Assembly (NCBI GenBank): GCA_023399155.1
Contig: JAEWQP010000012.1
Coordinates: forward strand, 1-64,000
Length of the DNA: 64,000 nt
Reading direction: 5' to 3'
Source: Verrucomicrobiota bacterium
GTDB lineage: Bacteria > Verrucomicrobiota > Verrucomicrobiia > Opitutales > Opitutaceae
The notes beneath the pieces are model-generated. The model was not told the DNA's origin and did not search any database. It saw nothing but the letters and a program-made list of their open reading frames with translations. Position 1 is the first letter of the stretch; every line of letters begins with the position of its first letter. The translations under genes were made by a program, and so were the position numbers. Of this stretch, positions 35,527-43,537 are shown in pieces.

Positions 35527-35976
35527 TCACATTCCGTTCATCGGGACGATTTCCCAAGTCACGGCGCCGGCCTCATCGATGCCGAGCCAGGCAAAGCTCG
35601 CCGGCGCTCCGCGGTTGGCGTGCGTGATACAGCCGGGATTGAGGTAGCGCACGCCGCGCACCATCTCGTCGCGCGGCACGTGGGTGTGTCCGTGCAGGAC
35701 GGCGTCGACGCCGGGGAGCGCGCGATCCGGCGGGATGTGCTCGAGTTGGAAGGTGCGTCCATGCCGCTCGAGGCGGCGGCGCTGCGGCCAGTTCAGCGGG
35801 TTGTCGCAGTTGCCGCATACAACATACAGCGGCAGACCGAGCGCGTTGAGATCGTCGAGCGTCGATGGCAGGCACACGTCGCCGAGATGCCAGATCTCAT
35901 CGGCCTGCCGGACGGCGGCCACCACGGTCGCAGGCAGGAGATCGTGCGTGTCGGAGAGGACAGCAATCTTGCGCAT
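35527..35976 (-). CDS. YfcE/MJ0936-type metallophosphoesterase
   Basis: A 149-residue calcineurin-like phosphoesterase. The dimetal motifs are in order: LSDTHD (residues 7-12), WHLGDV, VVCGNCD and HGHTHVPRDE, with the final GH-x-H metal ligands. The small size and lack of inserts place it with YfcE, which hydrolyses phosphodiesters in vitro; the natural substrate is not known. It is separated by 332 bp from the upstream exporter gene and is probably transcribed alone. Confidence 0.9.
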   Translation of the reverse strand: MRKIAVLSDTHDLLPATVVAAVRQADEIWHLGDVCLPSTLDDLNALGLPLYVVCGNCDNPLNWPQRRRLERHGRTFQLEHIPPDRALPGVDAVLHGHTHVPRDEMVRGVRYLNPGCITHANRGAPASFAWLGIDEAGAVTWEIVPMNGM

Positions 35977-36308
35977 GGTTGAAGGGAAACCCGGCGACGG
36001 GATTCACCCAACACCCCGCGCCACCGAAAAGCGACGGAAAAAATCCCGTCGACCTCCCGGGATGGCAGACCTTTCGGCACCCTTCCCGGACCCCCGTTCG
36101 AGCCCGGTCGATCTGCACAGGAGATCGCAGAGAGAGCGGAGAAGACCGAAGACAGGGCTCGTTTCCAGAGCCTGCCTTTCTCTGCTTTCTCCGCGATCTC
36201 CTGTGAAAAGGTTCGGGCCTGGCAACGGTCCGCGGGCCCTTCGGCTCGCGGTTCGCGCTGGGTGACGCGCGGCCGGAGATCGCACCGCACCTGGCGCACG
36301 CCTCCGGC
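35977..36308. other. Intergenic region with a palindromic repeat
   Basis: No gene is supported in these 332 bp between the phosphoesterase and exporter genes, both on the minus strand. Most of the middle is taken by the family 2 inverted repeat at 36116-36205. The rest should hold the phosphoesterase promoter. Confidence 0.4.
36116..36205. repeat. Long imperfect palindrome, repeat family 2
   Basis: The left arm starts CACAGGAGATCGCAGAGA and the right arm ends with the complementary TCTCCGCGATCTCCTGTG. The arms pair over about 35 bp with a few mismatches and a bulge. A sequence closely like one arm lies in frame inside purL at 59727-59760. Confidence 0.8.
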
Positions 36309-37280
36309 TCAGTGCACCTGCGTCAGTGCGACCGCGCCCGCGACGGCAAGTACTGCGCCGACGAGCGCGCGCGGCCTCGGCCGATCGTGTTCGAGGAACC
36401 AGGTGAGCGGCATCACCGCGATCGGGGTGAGCGCCACGATGGGCAGCACGATCGCGCTCGGTGTGCTCAGGAGGGCGGTCTGGAAGCACGCCACGCCAAG
36501 AACTGGCCCGGTCAGCGCGTTCACCAGAACCCAACCCCAACCGCGCCGCAGCGCCTGGCCGAGCGGGAGCGTTTCCGACGACGGAACGGCGTCAGTCGGC
36601 GCAGTGCGCAGCAGCGTGGCGGGATTGACAGCCGGTGTGCGCGCCCCGCGACCCCGGCGGTACGGCAGCAGCGTGAAGGTCGTGAACAGGATGCCGCCGA
36701 GGATGCGTTGATACGCCGCGCTCATGCCGTCGATCGGCGCGCCCAGCGTCTCGGCGACTTCCGCGGCATGGCGGCTCACGACTGCACCGCCACCCTGGCC
36801 GAGCGCAGCGATCACGCCGGCGACAAGCCCCGCGACAAACACGCCGCGCGCCACCGGCGTCGCCGCGACGGTTCCGCGGGCTGGCGCGATGGCGAGTCCC
36901 ACGCCACCGAGGATCAGCGCGCCGCAGAGCGTCTCCGCCAGCGAGGGGCTGACGCCGAGCCACGTCCACTCCACCACGGCGGCAAACGGTGCGGCGAGGC
37001 ACTGCGTGAGGAGCACAGTCAGGCGCGAGCCGATGCGCGGAAGCGCGAGAAAAAGGGCGAGGTCACCGAGGCCGAATCCGATCACGCCGCTGAGAAAATA
37101 CCACCAGAACGCCGGTCCCTGCACCCCGTGGCCCGCGGTGTGAGCGAACGCGCCCAGCAGCACGCACGCGACGACAAGGCGGGCGAAATTGGCGCGGATC
37201 GAGCCGAGCGTGCGGATCGAGCGCGTGGCGAAGACAGCCGAGAATGAGAACAGGACCGTCGTCGCGAAGGCGAAGACCAT
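36309..37280 (-). CDS. DMT superfamily (EamA-like) transporter
   Basis: A 323-residue protein with ten predicted helices arranged as two EamA repeats. The first runs over residues 1-130 (VFAFATTVLFSFSAVFATRS start) and the second over 145-323, ending in ALVGAVLAVAGAVAL. Members export amino acids, purines, sugars or other metabolites; the substrate here is unknown. The loop between the halves is longer than usual and hydrophilic (about residues 205-235). It starts 12 bp after the methyltransferase gene and is probably co-transcribed with it. Confidence 0.85.
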   Translation of the reverse strand: MVFAFATTVLFSFSAVFATRSIRTLGSIRANFARLVVACVLLGAFAHTAGHGVQGPAFWWYFLSGVIGFGLGDLALFLALPRIGSRLTVLLTQCLAAPFAAVVEWTWLGVSPSLAETLCGALILGGVGLAIAPARGTVAATPVARGVFVAGLVAGVIAALGQGGGAVVSRHAAEVAETLGAPIDGMSAAYQRILGGILFTTFTLLPYRRGRGARTPAVNPATLLRTAPTDAVPSSETLPLGQALRRGWGWVLVNALTGPVLGVACFQTALLSTPSAIVLPIVALTPIAVMPLTWFLEHDRPRPRALVGAVLAVAGAVALTQVH

Positions 37281-37292
37281 GGAAGTGTGCGC

Positions 37293-38300
37293 TCAGGTTT
37301 CCCAGCGGGCGAACGTCCCGCACGGCAGCAGCACACCACCGGTCTTGACGGGCAGCGCCACCTCGCCGCAGGAGAGGCGGCCTCCGCGCGGCGCGTGCTG
37401 GCCGAGGATGTTCGTGAGGACCGTCGGCGAAAGTCCGGTCGTGTAGGCGTTGACCAGGACGAAAAGCGGCTGATCGGAAAGCAGCGCGCAGGCCGCACCA
37501 ACCATCGCGAACAGATCGTCCTCGAGTTTCCAGACTTCGCCCGACTTGCCGCGGCCGTAGGAGGGTGGATCCATGATGATCGCCTCGTAGCGGCTCTCGC
37601 GGCGTTCCTCGCGCTTCACGAACTTCAGGCAGTCGTCGACGATGTAGCGGATCGGCGCCTCAGCCAGTCCGCTGCGCGCCGCGTTGTCGCGGCACCACTG
37701 CACCATGCCCTTGGCGGCATCGACGTGGCACACCTGGGCTCCGGCGGCCGCGGCCGCGATCGTGGCCCCTCCCGTGTATCCAAAGAGATTGAGCACGCGG
37801 ATGGGTCGGCCGGCGGCGCGAATCCGCGCGGAGAACCAGTCCCAGTTGGCGGCCTGCTCGGGGAAGAGTCCGGTGTGCTTGAAGTTGGTCGGGTGGATCC
37901 TGAACCTCAGCGAGTCGTATCCGATTTCCCACGACTCCGGCAGCGTGCGACGGAATTCCCAGTGCCCCCCGCCCGCGGAACTGCGATGATAGATCGCGTC
38001 GGCGACGCCCCAATCCGGCGACCGGCGCGGCCAGATCACCTGCGGGTCGGGTCGCACCAGCGTGATGTCGCCCCAGCGCTCCTTCTTCATCCCGTCGCCC
38101 GTCTCCAGCACCTCGAAGTCGCGCCACCGCGCGGCGATCGCGACGCCGGCGTGGAGAACGGCTGAAGAGCTGGAAGGCTGAAGGGCTGAAGGAGGCACGC
38201 TCTGCGGGTTCGCTTCCAGGGTGCGGTGGGCGGGATCGGTGCGGATTTTCGCGCTGTCAGGCTCGCTGGAATCGTCCGTGCGGGAGATGTGTTTGTTCAC
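37293..38300 (-). CDS. Class I SAM-dependent methyltransferase, RlmI/RlmK-like
   Basis: From this start, 335 residues. The conserved part begins near WRDFEVLETGDGMKKERWGD and LVRPDPQVIWPRR. The SAM-binding loop is VLNLFGYTGGATIAAAAAGA, the acidic ribose-binding position follows at VCHVDAAKG, and the catalytic motif is MDPPSYGRGKSGEVW. These are typical of 23S rRNA cytosine methyltransferases of the RlmI/RlmK group, though the N-terminal PUA domain is absent. The first 50 or so residues are Ser/Pro-rich and encoded by an inverted repeat (38176-38316), so the GTG start at 38300 may be wrong and the repeat may have replaced the original start. Confidence 0.8.
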   Translation of the reverse strand: MNKHISRTDDSSEPDSAKIRTDPAHRTLEANPQSVPPSALQPSSSSAVLHAGVAIAARWRDFEVLETGDGMKKERWGDITLVRPDPQVIWPRRSPDWGVADAIYHRSSAGGGHWEFRRTLPESWEIGYDSLRFRIHPTNFKHTGLFPEQAANWDWFSARIRAAGRPIRVLNLFGYTGGATIAAAAAGAQVCHVDAAKGMVQWCRDNAARSGLAEAPIRYIVDDCLKFVKREERRESRYEAIIMDPPSYGRGKSGEVWKLEDDLFAMVGAACALLSDQPLFVLVNAYTTGLSPTVLTNILGQHAPRGGRLSCGEVALPVKTGGVLLPCGTFARWET

Positions 38301-38316
38301 ATTCAGCCCTTCAGCC
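38176..38316. repeat. Inverted repeat, family 4, across the methyltransferase start
   Basis: GGCTGAAGGGCTGAA at 38176-38190 is a perfect 15-bp inverted copy of TTCAGCCCTTCAGCC at 38302-38316, and both are embedded in longer GCTGAA-rich arms. A related GCTGAAAGGCTGAA lies near 33830-33843. The element covers the presumed N-terminal codons of the methyltransferase gene and the gap to hpt. Confidence 0.7.
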
Positions 38317-38339
38317 TTTCGGTCCTTCAGCCATTCCCG

Positions 38340-38921
38340 TCACGCCCATTCCGGCGGGTTTTGCAGGCCGGGCTTGAGGACCCCGATGCAGGGGAGATTC
38401 CGGTAGCGTTCCGCGAAATCGAGTCCGTAGCCGACGACGAACTGGTCGGGAATCGGGAACCCGACGAAATCGGCTTCGAGGGGCACCTCGCGGCGGACCT
38501 TTTTGTCGAGCAACACGCAGGTGCGGACGGAGGCCGGCTTGCGTTTGTGGATTTCCGAGACGACGACCGAGAGCGTGCGGCCGGTGTCGAGGATGTCGTC
38601 GATGAGGAGCACGTGGCGTTGCTCGAGATCGAGTTGCAGCGAGTCGAGGATGCGCGGCGGACCCACGGGGCGCGTGCTGTTGCGGTAGCTCGACACGCGG
38701 ATGCAGTCGAGGCGCACGGGCGTGCGAAGGTGCCGGAGCAGGTCCGCCGTAAAGAAGATCGCGCCGTTCACGACGGCGATCACCGTGAGTTCCTCCGAGC
38801 CGTAGACCCTGCTGATCTCGGCGCCGAGAACCTTCAGGCGCTGCTTGATCGCGGCCTCGGTGACGAGGATCCGCTCAAGGTCGGGATGCGGAAGCTTCTT
38901 CGGGCGAGTGGCTGTCGGCAT
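38340..38921 (-). CDS. hpt: Hypoxanthine phosphoribosyltransferase
   Basis: A 193-residue type I PRTase. The PRPP loop reads VLLIDDILDTGRTL, with the two acidic residues and DTGRT. The flexible-loop region SSYRNSTRP, the KKVRREVPLEADFVGF substrate strand and the late GLDFAERYRNLP segment are those of Hpt rather than other PRTases. It converts hypoxanthine or guanine plus PRPP to the nucleotide in purine salvage. The ATG at 38921 overlaps the end of the upstream helical-repeat gene by 47 bases, suggesting co-transcription; a longer frame upstream lacks family character. Confidence 0.93.
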   Translation of the reverse strand: MPTATRPKKLPHPDLERILVTEAAIKQRLKVLGAEISRVYGSEELTVIAVVNGAIFFTADLLRHLRTPVRLDCIRVSSYRNSTRPVGPPRILDSLQLDLEQRHVLLIDDILDTGRTLSVVVSEIHKRKPASVRTCVLLDKKVRREVPLEADFVGFPIPDQFVVGYGLDFAERYRNLPCIGVLKPGLQNPPEWA

Positions 38922-39561
38922 GGGAAGTCGAGGTTGGCTGGCGGCGGGCGAGGGCGAGCAGGGTCTCGATCTGCTCATCCGTCGGATCCGACGCGGAAAT
39001 GGATGCTGCCTCTTCAAGCAGGTCGACGGCGCCGTGGCGACGATCTTTCAGGGCAAATGCCGCCGCCTGATAGAAAATGTTGCGCCGCAGAGCGGGCTCC
39101 AGGGTCGTCGCTGGCGCGCGTGCCGCACTGAGGAGGATCGCGAAATCCGTTTCCGCCAGTTTGTGCCGCTCCAGGAGAAAGGGCATCTGCACGGCATTTG
39201 TCGCGCGCATGAGCCGCACGGCGGCATCTTCGGGGGCGGCCGCGACCGCCGCATCCAACTCGGCGCAACCTTCGCGGGCCAGCCGCAGTTTTTGCGACAT
39301 CGGCGCCTCGATGGCACGGGCGATCAGCGCCAGGCCCCGGCCCGCCCGCGCCCGGGCGCTGGCGGGATCTGTCGCGAGGATGGCATCAAAGCATGCGAGC
39401 GCGCGCTCGGCGGCACCGTCGGCGCCCGAGGCCGCGGCCTTGAGTTCCCGGTAGCCCAACGTGAGTTGCCCCTCAAGGTCGGCGGCAGGCGCCGCTCGGG
39501 CGCCGACGCCCGGGAGCAGGAGAAACACGCATGCAAGAATCTGCCAGGGCAGGCGCACCAT
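38875..39561 (-). CDS. Exported helical-repeat (TPR-like) protein
   Basis: A 228-residue protein with a signal peptide (MVRLPWQILACVFLLLPGVG, cleavage near residue 25) and an alpha-helical mature chain with TPR-like helix pairs. An example is ALACFDAILATDPASARARA, the classical A-x-x-x-x-x-x-A-L-x-x-x-P-x pattern. It probably mediates protein contacts in the periplasm. The C-terminal ten or so residues overlap hpt. No partner can be named. Confidence 0.65.
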   Translation of the reverse strand: MVRLPWQILACVFLLLPGVGARAAPAADLEGQLTLGYRELKAAASGADGAAERALACFDAILATDPASARARAGRGLALIARAIEAPMSQKLRLAREGCAELDAAVAAAPEDAAVRLMRATNAVQMPFLLERHKLAETDFAILLSAARAPATTLEPALRRNIFYQAAAFALKDRRHGAVDLLEEAASISASDPTDEQIETLLALARRQPTSTSHADSHSPEEASASRP

Positions 39562-39675
39562 GAAACCCGGCAGCGTGAAAGAAGGCTCCGCCGCGTCAAC
39601 GGCACTCCGGGCGCCATTTCTTTTGACTGCCCGCAACCCGCGCGGCTCTCTAGCGGCTCTCCCAGAACGCGCAGG

Positions 39676-40752
39676 ATGATCTCCGTCACCGTCTCAAAGC
39701 TCACCAAACGGTTCGGCCACGTGGTGGCGTTGCGCCATCTCGACCTGACCATCGAGCCGGGCGAGTTGTTTTTCCTGCTGGGGCCCAGCGGCTGCGGCAA
39801 GACCACGTTGCTGCGCAGTCTCGCCGGGTTCTATATCCCGGAGGAGGGCACGATCCGCTTTTCGCAGGAGGACGTGACGAAACTCCCCCCGCACAAGCGC
39901 AACACTGGCATGATGTTCCAGAGTTATGCGCTGTGGCCGCACATGTCGGTGGCGGAAAACGTCGCGTTCGGCCTGGAGGAGCGCCGGGTGCCGAAAGCCG
40001 AGATCCGCGAGCGCGTGGGCGCGGCGCTGGAATCGGTAAAAATGGGCGCCTACGCCGATCGCCGCCCCAATCAGCTCTCCGGCGGCCAGCAGCAACGCGT
40101 CGCCCTGGCCCGCGCCCTCGTCATCCGGCCGCGCTGCCTGCTCCTTGACGAACCTCTTTCGAATCTCGACGCCAAGCTGCGCCTGGAGATGCGCGGCGAA
40201 ATCCGCCGCGTGTGCAAGGAGTTCAATCTCACGACGGTCTACGTGACACACGACCAGAAGGAGGCGCTCTCGATCGCCGACCGCATGGCCGTTCTCGACG
40301 GCGGACGCATCCTCCAGGTCGGTGCGCCGCGCGAGATCTACCGACGGCCGATCGATAAGGTGGTGGCCAATTTCATCGGCGAGACGAACTTCATCGAGGG
40401 CGAGGTCGTCTCCGCGCAGGGAGTACGCGCCGCGGTCGACACGCCGCTGGGTCGCTTCGTGGGCGTGCTCACACGCACCGCCGGCGATCCGCCACGGAAG
40501 GGCACGAAGGTGACGCTTTCCATCCGCCCCGAGTCGCTTCACCTCGACTCGCAGATCATCGGCGAGGAAAACCGCATCACCTGCTCGGTTGGCCAGGCGA
40601 CCTACCTGGGCGAGGTCGCGCAGTATGAAGTCACAGCCAACGGGGCGACGCTGAAGGTGTTCGAGCTCAATCCGCGTCACATGCTCTCCACCGGCCGCAC
40701 CGACGTGGTGGCGACCGTGGATCCCGAGGACGTGGCGATCCTGCAGACGTGA
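39676..40752 (+). CDS. ABC transporter ATP-binding protein (FbpC/PotA-like)
   Basis: A 358-residue ABC ATPase with Walker A GPSGCGKTT (near residue 36), Q-loop MMFQSYALWPHM, signature LSGGQQQRVALARAL, Walker B CLLLDEPLSNLD and switch His in VYVTHDQKEALS. The C-terminal 120 residues form a TOBE domain (IRPESLHLDSQ). The closest types are ATPases for Fe(III), polyamine, 2-aminoethylphosphonate or thiamine importers. It is divergent from the helical-repeat gene. The binding protein follows 190 bp downstream beyond a palindromic repeat, and a matching permease lies at 45612 on the other strand. Confidence 0.92.
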   Translation: MISVTVSKLTKRFGHVVALRHLDLTIEPGELFFLLGPSGCGKTTLLRSLAGFYIPEEGTIRFSQEDVTKLPPHKRNTGMMFQSYALWPHMSVAENVAFGLEERRVPKAEIRERVGAALESVKMGAYADRRPNQLSGGQQQRVALARALVIRPRCLLLDEPLSNLDAKLRLEMRGEIRRVCKEFNLTTVYVTHDQKEALSIADRMAVLDGGRILQVGAPREIYRRPIDKVVANFIGETNFIEGEVVSAQGVRAAVDTPLGRFVGVLTRTAGDPPRKGTKVTLSIRPESLHLDSQIIGEENRITCSVGQATYLGEVAQYEVTANGATLKVFELNPRHMLSTGRTDVVATVDPEDVAILQT

Positions 40753-40793
40753 TGAAACGAGTTTCGATGGTCAGCCACGAAGCACGCACCACG

Positions 40794-40874
40794 CAGGTAG
40801 GGCGAGGCCTTCGGCCGAGCCGCATCAGCGAGTGGGTTCGGGAAGCGGCTCGGCCGAAGGCCTCGCCCTACCTG
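40794..40874. repeat. Perfect palindromic repeat, family 1
   Basis: Arms of 30 bp (40794-40823 and 40845-40874) are perfect inverted copies around a 21-bp loop. The arm begins CAGGTAGGGCGAGGCCTTCG. It lies between the ABC ATPase and the binding-protein gene. The copy at 30674-30758 shares most of the arm. Confidence 0.95.
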
Positions 40875-40942
40875 AACGCGATCCGGCTGCCCGGGCTCAC
40901 CGAAAGCGCCGTGTCCTCGGTGGTTCAACACCAGCTTCCGCG

Positions 40943-42601
40943 ATGAGCGTGTCACGCGAATGGATCAGTCGCGGGCTCGTGCTCGCCGCGCTCGCGACGA
41001 TCGTGGCGCTGCCGTTCGCCCTGCGCGAGGACAGCGCGCCGGCATTGCAGGCGGACGAGACCGTCGTGATCATCACGCCTCACAACGAGGCCATCCGTTC
41101 CGAGTTTTCCCGCGGCTTCGAACGCTGGTACCGCGCCCGCACCGGGCGCTCGGTCGCGGTCGACTGGCGCGTGATCGGCGGCACGAGCGAGATCACACGG
41201 TTCCTGGAAAGTGAATACAGCGGATCGTTCGAGCTCCACTGGACCCGCACGCTGGGCCGCAAGTGGAGCGACGTCGTGCAGCGGTCGTTCGACAACCCGC
41301 GGATCGTGCTCGACGACACACCGGAGGACGACGACGAGGCACAGGCGGCGCGCCGTGCCTTCCTCAACTCGTCCGTCGGCTGCGGCATCGACGTGTTCTA
41401 TGGCGGCGGCACGTTTGACTTCATCAAACAGGCCGACGCCGGGCGCCTCGTCGACTCTGGGATCTTCGAGCGCCACCCGGAGTGGTTTTCCGAGGCGGTG
41501 ATCCCGGAGATCCACGGTGGTGAGCGCTTCTGGTCGCACGACCGGCTTTGGGTCGGCGCCGTGCTCTCGAGCTTCGGTATCCTCTACAACCGCGACTCGC
41601 TGGCGCGCCTGGGCATCGAGCGCGAACCCCGGGACTGGCGCGACCTCACCGATCCGCGCTACCTGGGCGAGGTCGCGCTCGCCGACCCGACGAAGAGCAG
41701 CTCCATCGGAAAAGCCTTCGAGATGGTCATCCAGCGCGAGATGCAGGTGCGCCTGCGCGAACTGCAGCAAGCGCAGCCCGACGGCGCGGCCGACGCGCTG
41801 GAGGCGCAAGCGGTATCCGAAGGGTGGGTACTCGGCCTCCAGGTGCTTCAACTCGCCGGCGCCAACGCCCGCTACTTCACCGACTCCTCGCAGAAACCGC
41901 CGATCGACGTGGGGCAGGGCGATGCCGCCGCCGGGATGTGCATCGACTTCTATGGCCGCTCGCAGGCGGGCATCGTCAGCCAGCGCGAAGGCGAGGACGG
42001 ACCGAACCGGCTGGGCTTCGTCACGCCGCGCGGCGGCTCCGTGTTCTCCGTCGACCCGATCGCGTTGATGCGCGGTGCGCCAAACCGCACGGTGGCCGGC
42101 GATTTCATCGAGTATGTCCTTTCCGCCGAGGCCCAGAACCTCTGGAACTTCAAGCCGGGCGAGCCCGGCGGCCCGGAGATTTTCGCGCTGCGGCGGCTGC
42201 CCGTGCGACGCGACAGCTACGCCGCCGACTTGCAGAAGCATCGGTCGGACCCCGATACGAATCCGTACGGCGCTGACAACACCTTCGTCTACCGAGGCGC
42301 CTGGACCGGACGGTTGTTTACCGAGATGTCGTTCATCGTGCGCGTCGTCTGCCTGGATGCGCATCGGGAACTGGTCAGAGCATGGCGGGCGATCATCGCC
42401 GCCGGCATGCCGGCCGAGGCGCTCGCGGTGCTGCAGGACATGAGCGTCGTCGACTACGCGCAGGCGAACGGCCGCATCAAGAGCGTCCTTGCATCGAAGG
42501 ATCCCATCGCCGAGCTGCGTCTCGGCCGCGAGCTATCCGATCACTTCAGGGCCCAGTACAGACGCGCGGAAGCGCTGGCCAGGGACGCGGGCCAGCGCTG
42601 A
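40943..42601 (+). CDS. ABC transporter substrate-binding protein (FbpA-like, long)
   Basis: A 552-residue exported protein. An N-terminal membrane or signal segment (RGLVLAALATIVALPFAL) precedes VVIITPHNEAIRSEFSRGFE, the start typical of Fe(III)/spermidine-type binding proteins. Later features are DVFYGGGTFDFIKQADAGRL, ILYNRDSLARLG and VDPIALMRGAPNRTVAGDFI. The family is usually 330-380 residues; here there is an insert in the middle and a helical C-terminal extension of about 100 residues. The ligand is not predictable. It presumably works with the ATPase upstream and the two-domain permease at 45612. Confidence 0.85.
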   Translation: MSVSREWISRGLVLAALATIVALPFALREDSAPALQADETVVIITPHNEAIRSEFSRGFERWYRARTGRSVAVDWRVIGGTSEITRFLESEYSGSFELHWTRTLGRKWSDVVQRSFDNPRIVLDDTPEDDDEAQAARRAFLNSSVGCGIDVFYGGGTFDFIKQADAGRLVDSGIFERHPEWFSEAVIPEIHGGERFWSHDRLWVGAVLSSFGILYNRDSLARLGIEREPRDWRDLTDPRYLGEVALADPTKSSSIGKAFEMVIQREMQVRLRELQQAQPDGAADALEAQAVSEGWVLGLQVLQLAGANARYFTDSSQKPPIDVGQGDAAAGMCIDFYGRSQAGIVSQREGEDGPNRLGFVTPRGGSVFSVDPIALMRGAPNRTVAGDFIEYVLSAEAQNLWNFKPGEPGGPEIFALRRLPVRRDSYAADLQKHRSDPDTNPYGADNTFVYRGAWTGRLFTEMSFIVRVVCLDAHRELVRAWRAIIAAGMPAEALAVLQDMSVVDYAQANGRIKSVLASKDPIAELRLGRELSDHFRAQYRRAEALARDAGQR

Positions 42602-42779
42602 ACCGAACTCCTGCAGAAGGCGACGGTGGAGCGCGACCGGCGACCGCGCTTTTCGCTCGGCCAGCCCTGAGGACTGCCGCCACGCCGTAGCGCACCGCGC
42701 GATGGCGGGAGATCGGATTTTACCGTCTGGTGCTTCGAGCTGCGTGCGCAAGGAGGCACGTCAACGGCGTGCGTCCGCC
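42602..42779. other. Intergenic region with repeat family 3
   Basis: A convergent gap between the binding-protein gene and rpe. At 42625-42638 it has GGTGGAGCGCGACC, identical to the repeat in imuB. No gene is supported. Confidence 0.4.
42625..42656 (+). repeat. Repeat family 3 (intergenic copy)
   Basis: GGTGGAGCGCGACC followed by CGCGCTTTTCGCTC. The first 14 bases match the imuB copy exactly and the second part matches with small changes. Chance matches of this length occur in GC-rich DNA, but both blocks match in the same order. Confidence 0.5.
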
Positions 42780-43442
42780 TCAGGCGAGTCCCGCAAACGC
42801 CGCGGCGAAGGCGCGCTGATCGACAGCCTTGAAGAACGAGGTGCCCGCCACGAATGTATCCGTACCGCTGGCACGGCATGCCGGCGCGGTCTCCAGGTCG
42901 ATGCCGCCGTCGACTTCGAGGCGGAACTTCAGGCCGCGCTCGCGTCGCCAGCGATCGATCGTCGCGATCTTCGGAAGCATGTCGGCGCGAAACGATTGCC
43001 CGCCGAATCCCGGCTGCACGGTCATGACCAGCACCAGGTCCACCTCGCCCAGCACGGACTCGATCGCCGCCGCGGGCGTGCCGGGATTGAGCACGATGCC
43101 GGTCTGGCAGCCGAGTTCGCGGATGCGCCGGAGCGTGCCCGGGACGTCATAGGCCGGCTCGATGTGGATGCTGATCAGGTTCGCGCCGGCCTTGGCGAAG
43201 GGCTCCACGTAAAGGTGTGGATTGTCGAGCATCAGGTGCACATCGAAGAACAGCCGGCTGCGGCGGCGCAGCGCCTGGACGGTTGACGGCCCGAACGAGA
43301 GATTCGGCACGAAATGACCGTCCATGATATCGATGTGCACCCATTCCAGACCGTGGGCCGCGATCGCGGCCACGCTGCCCGCGAGATCGGCGTGGTCACC
43401 CGCGAGGATCGAGGGCGCAAGAATCGGTCGATGCAAAGCCAT
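42780..43442 (-). CDS. rpe: Ribulose-phosphate 3-epimerase
   Basis: A 220-residue TIM barrel. Family landmarks are ILAPSILAGDHADL, WVHIDIMDGHFVPNLSFGP (metal-binding His and catalytic Asp), DVHLMLDNP, MTVQPGFGGQSF and EVDGGIDLETAP. It interconverts D-ribulose-5-phosphate and D-xylulose-5-phosphate in the pentose phosphate pathway. The start at 43442 gives the usual N-terminus; the frame is open upstream for 154 more codons into the next gene's end, but these are not family-like. It follows the unknown exported-protein gene by 95 bp on the same strand. Confidence 0.96.
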   Translation of the reverse strand: MALHRPILAPSILAGDHADLAGSVAAIAAHGLEWVHIDIMDGHFVPNLSFGPSTVQALRRRSRLFFDVHLMLDNPHLYVEPFAKAGANLISIHIEPAYDVPGTLRRIRELGCQTGIVLNPGTPAAAIESVLGEVDLVLVMTVQPGFGGQSFRADMLPKIATIDRWRRERGLKFRLEVDGGIDLETAPACRASGTDTFVAGTSFFKAVDQRAFAAAFAGLA

Positions 43443-43537
43443 GACTGAAGTGAAGGCGCCGGGCGCGCGTGCGGCTAGCTCGATCTGAGGCCTCGGCGCG
43501 GACGAGAGCGTTGCCGCGCAGCCTCCGGCTGTGCGCT

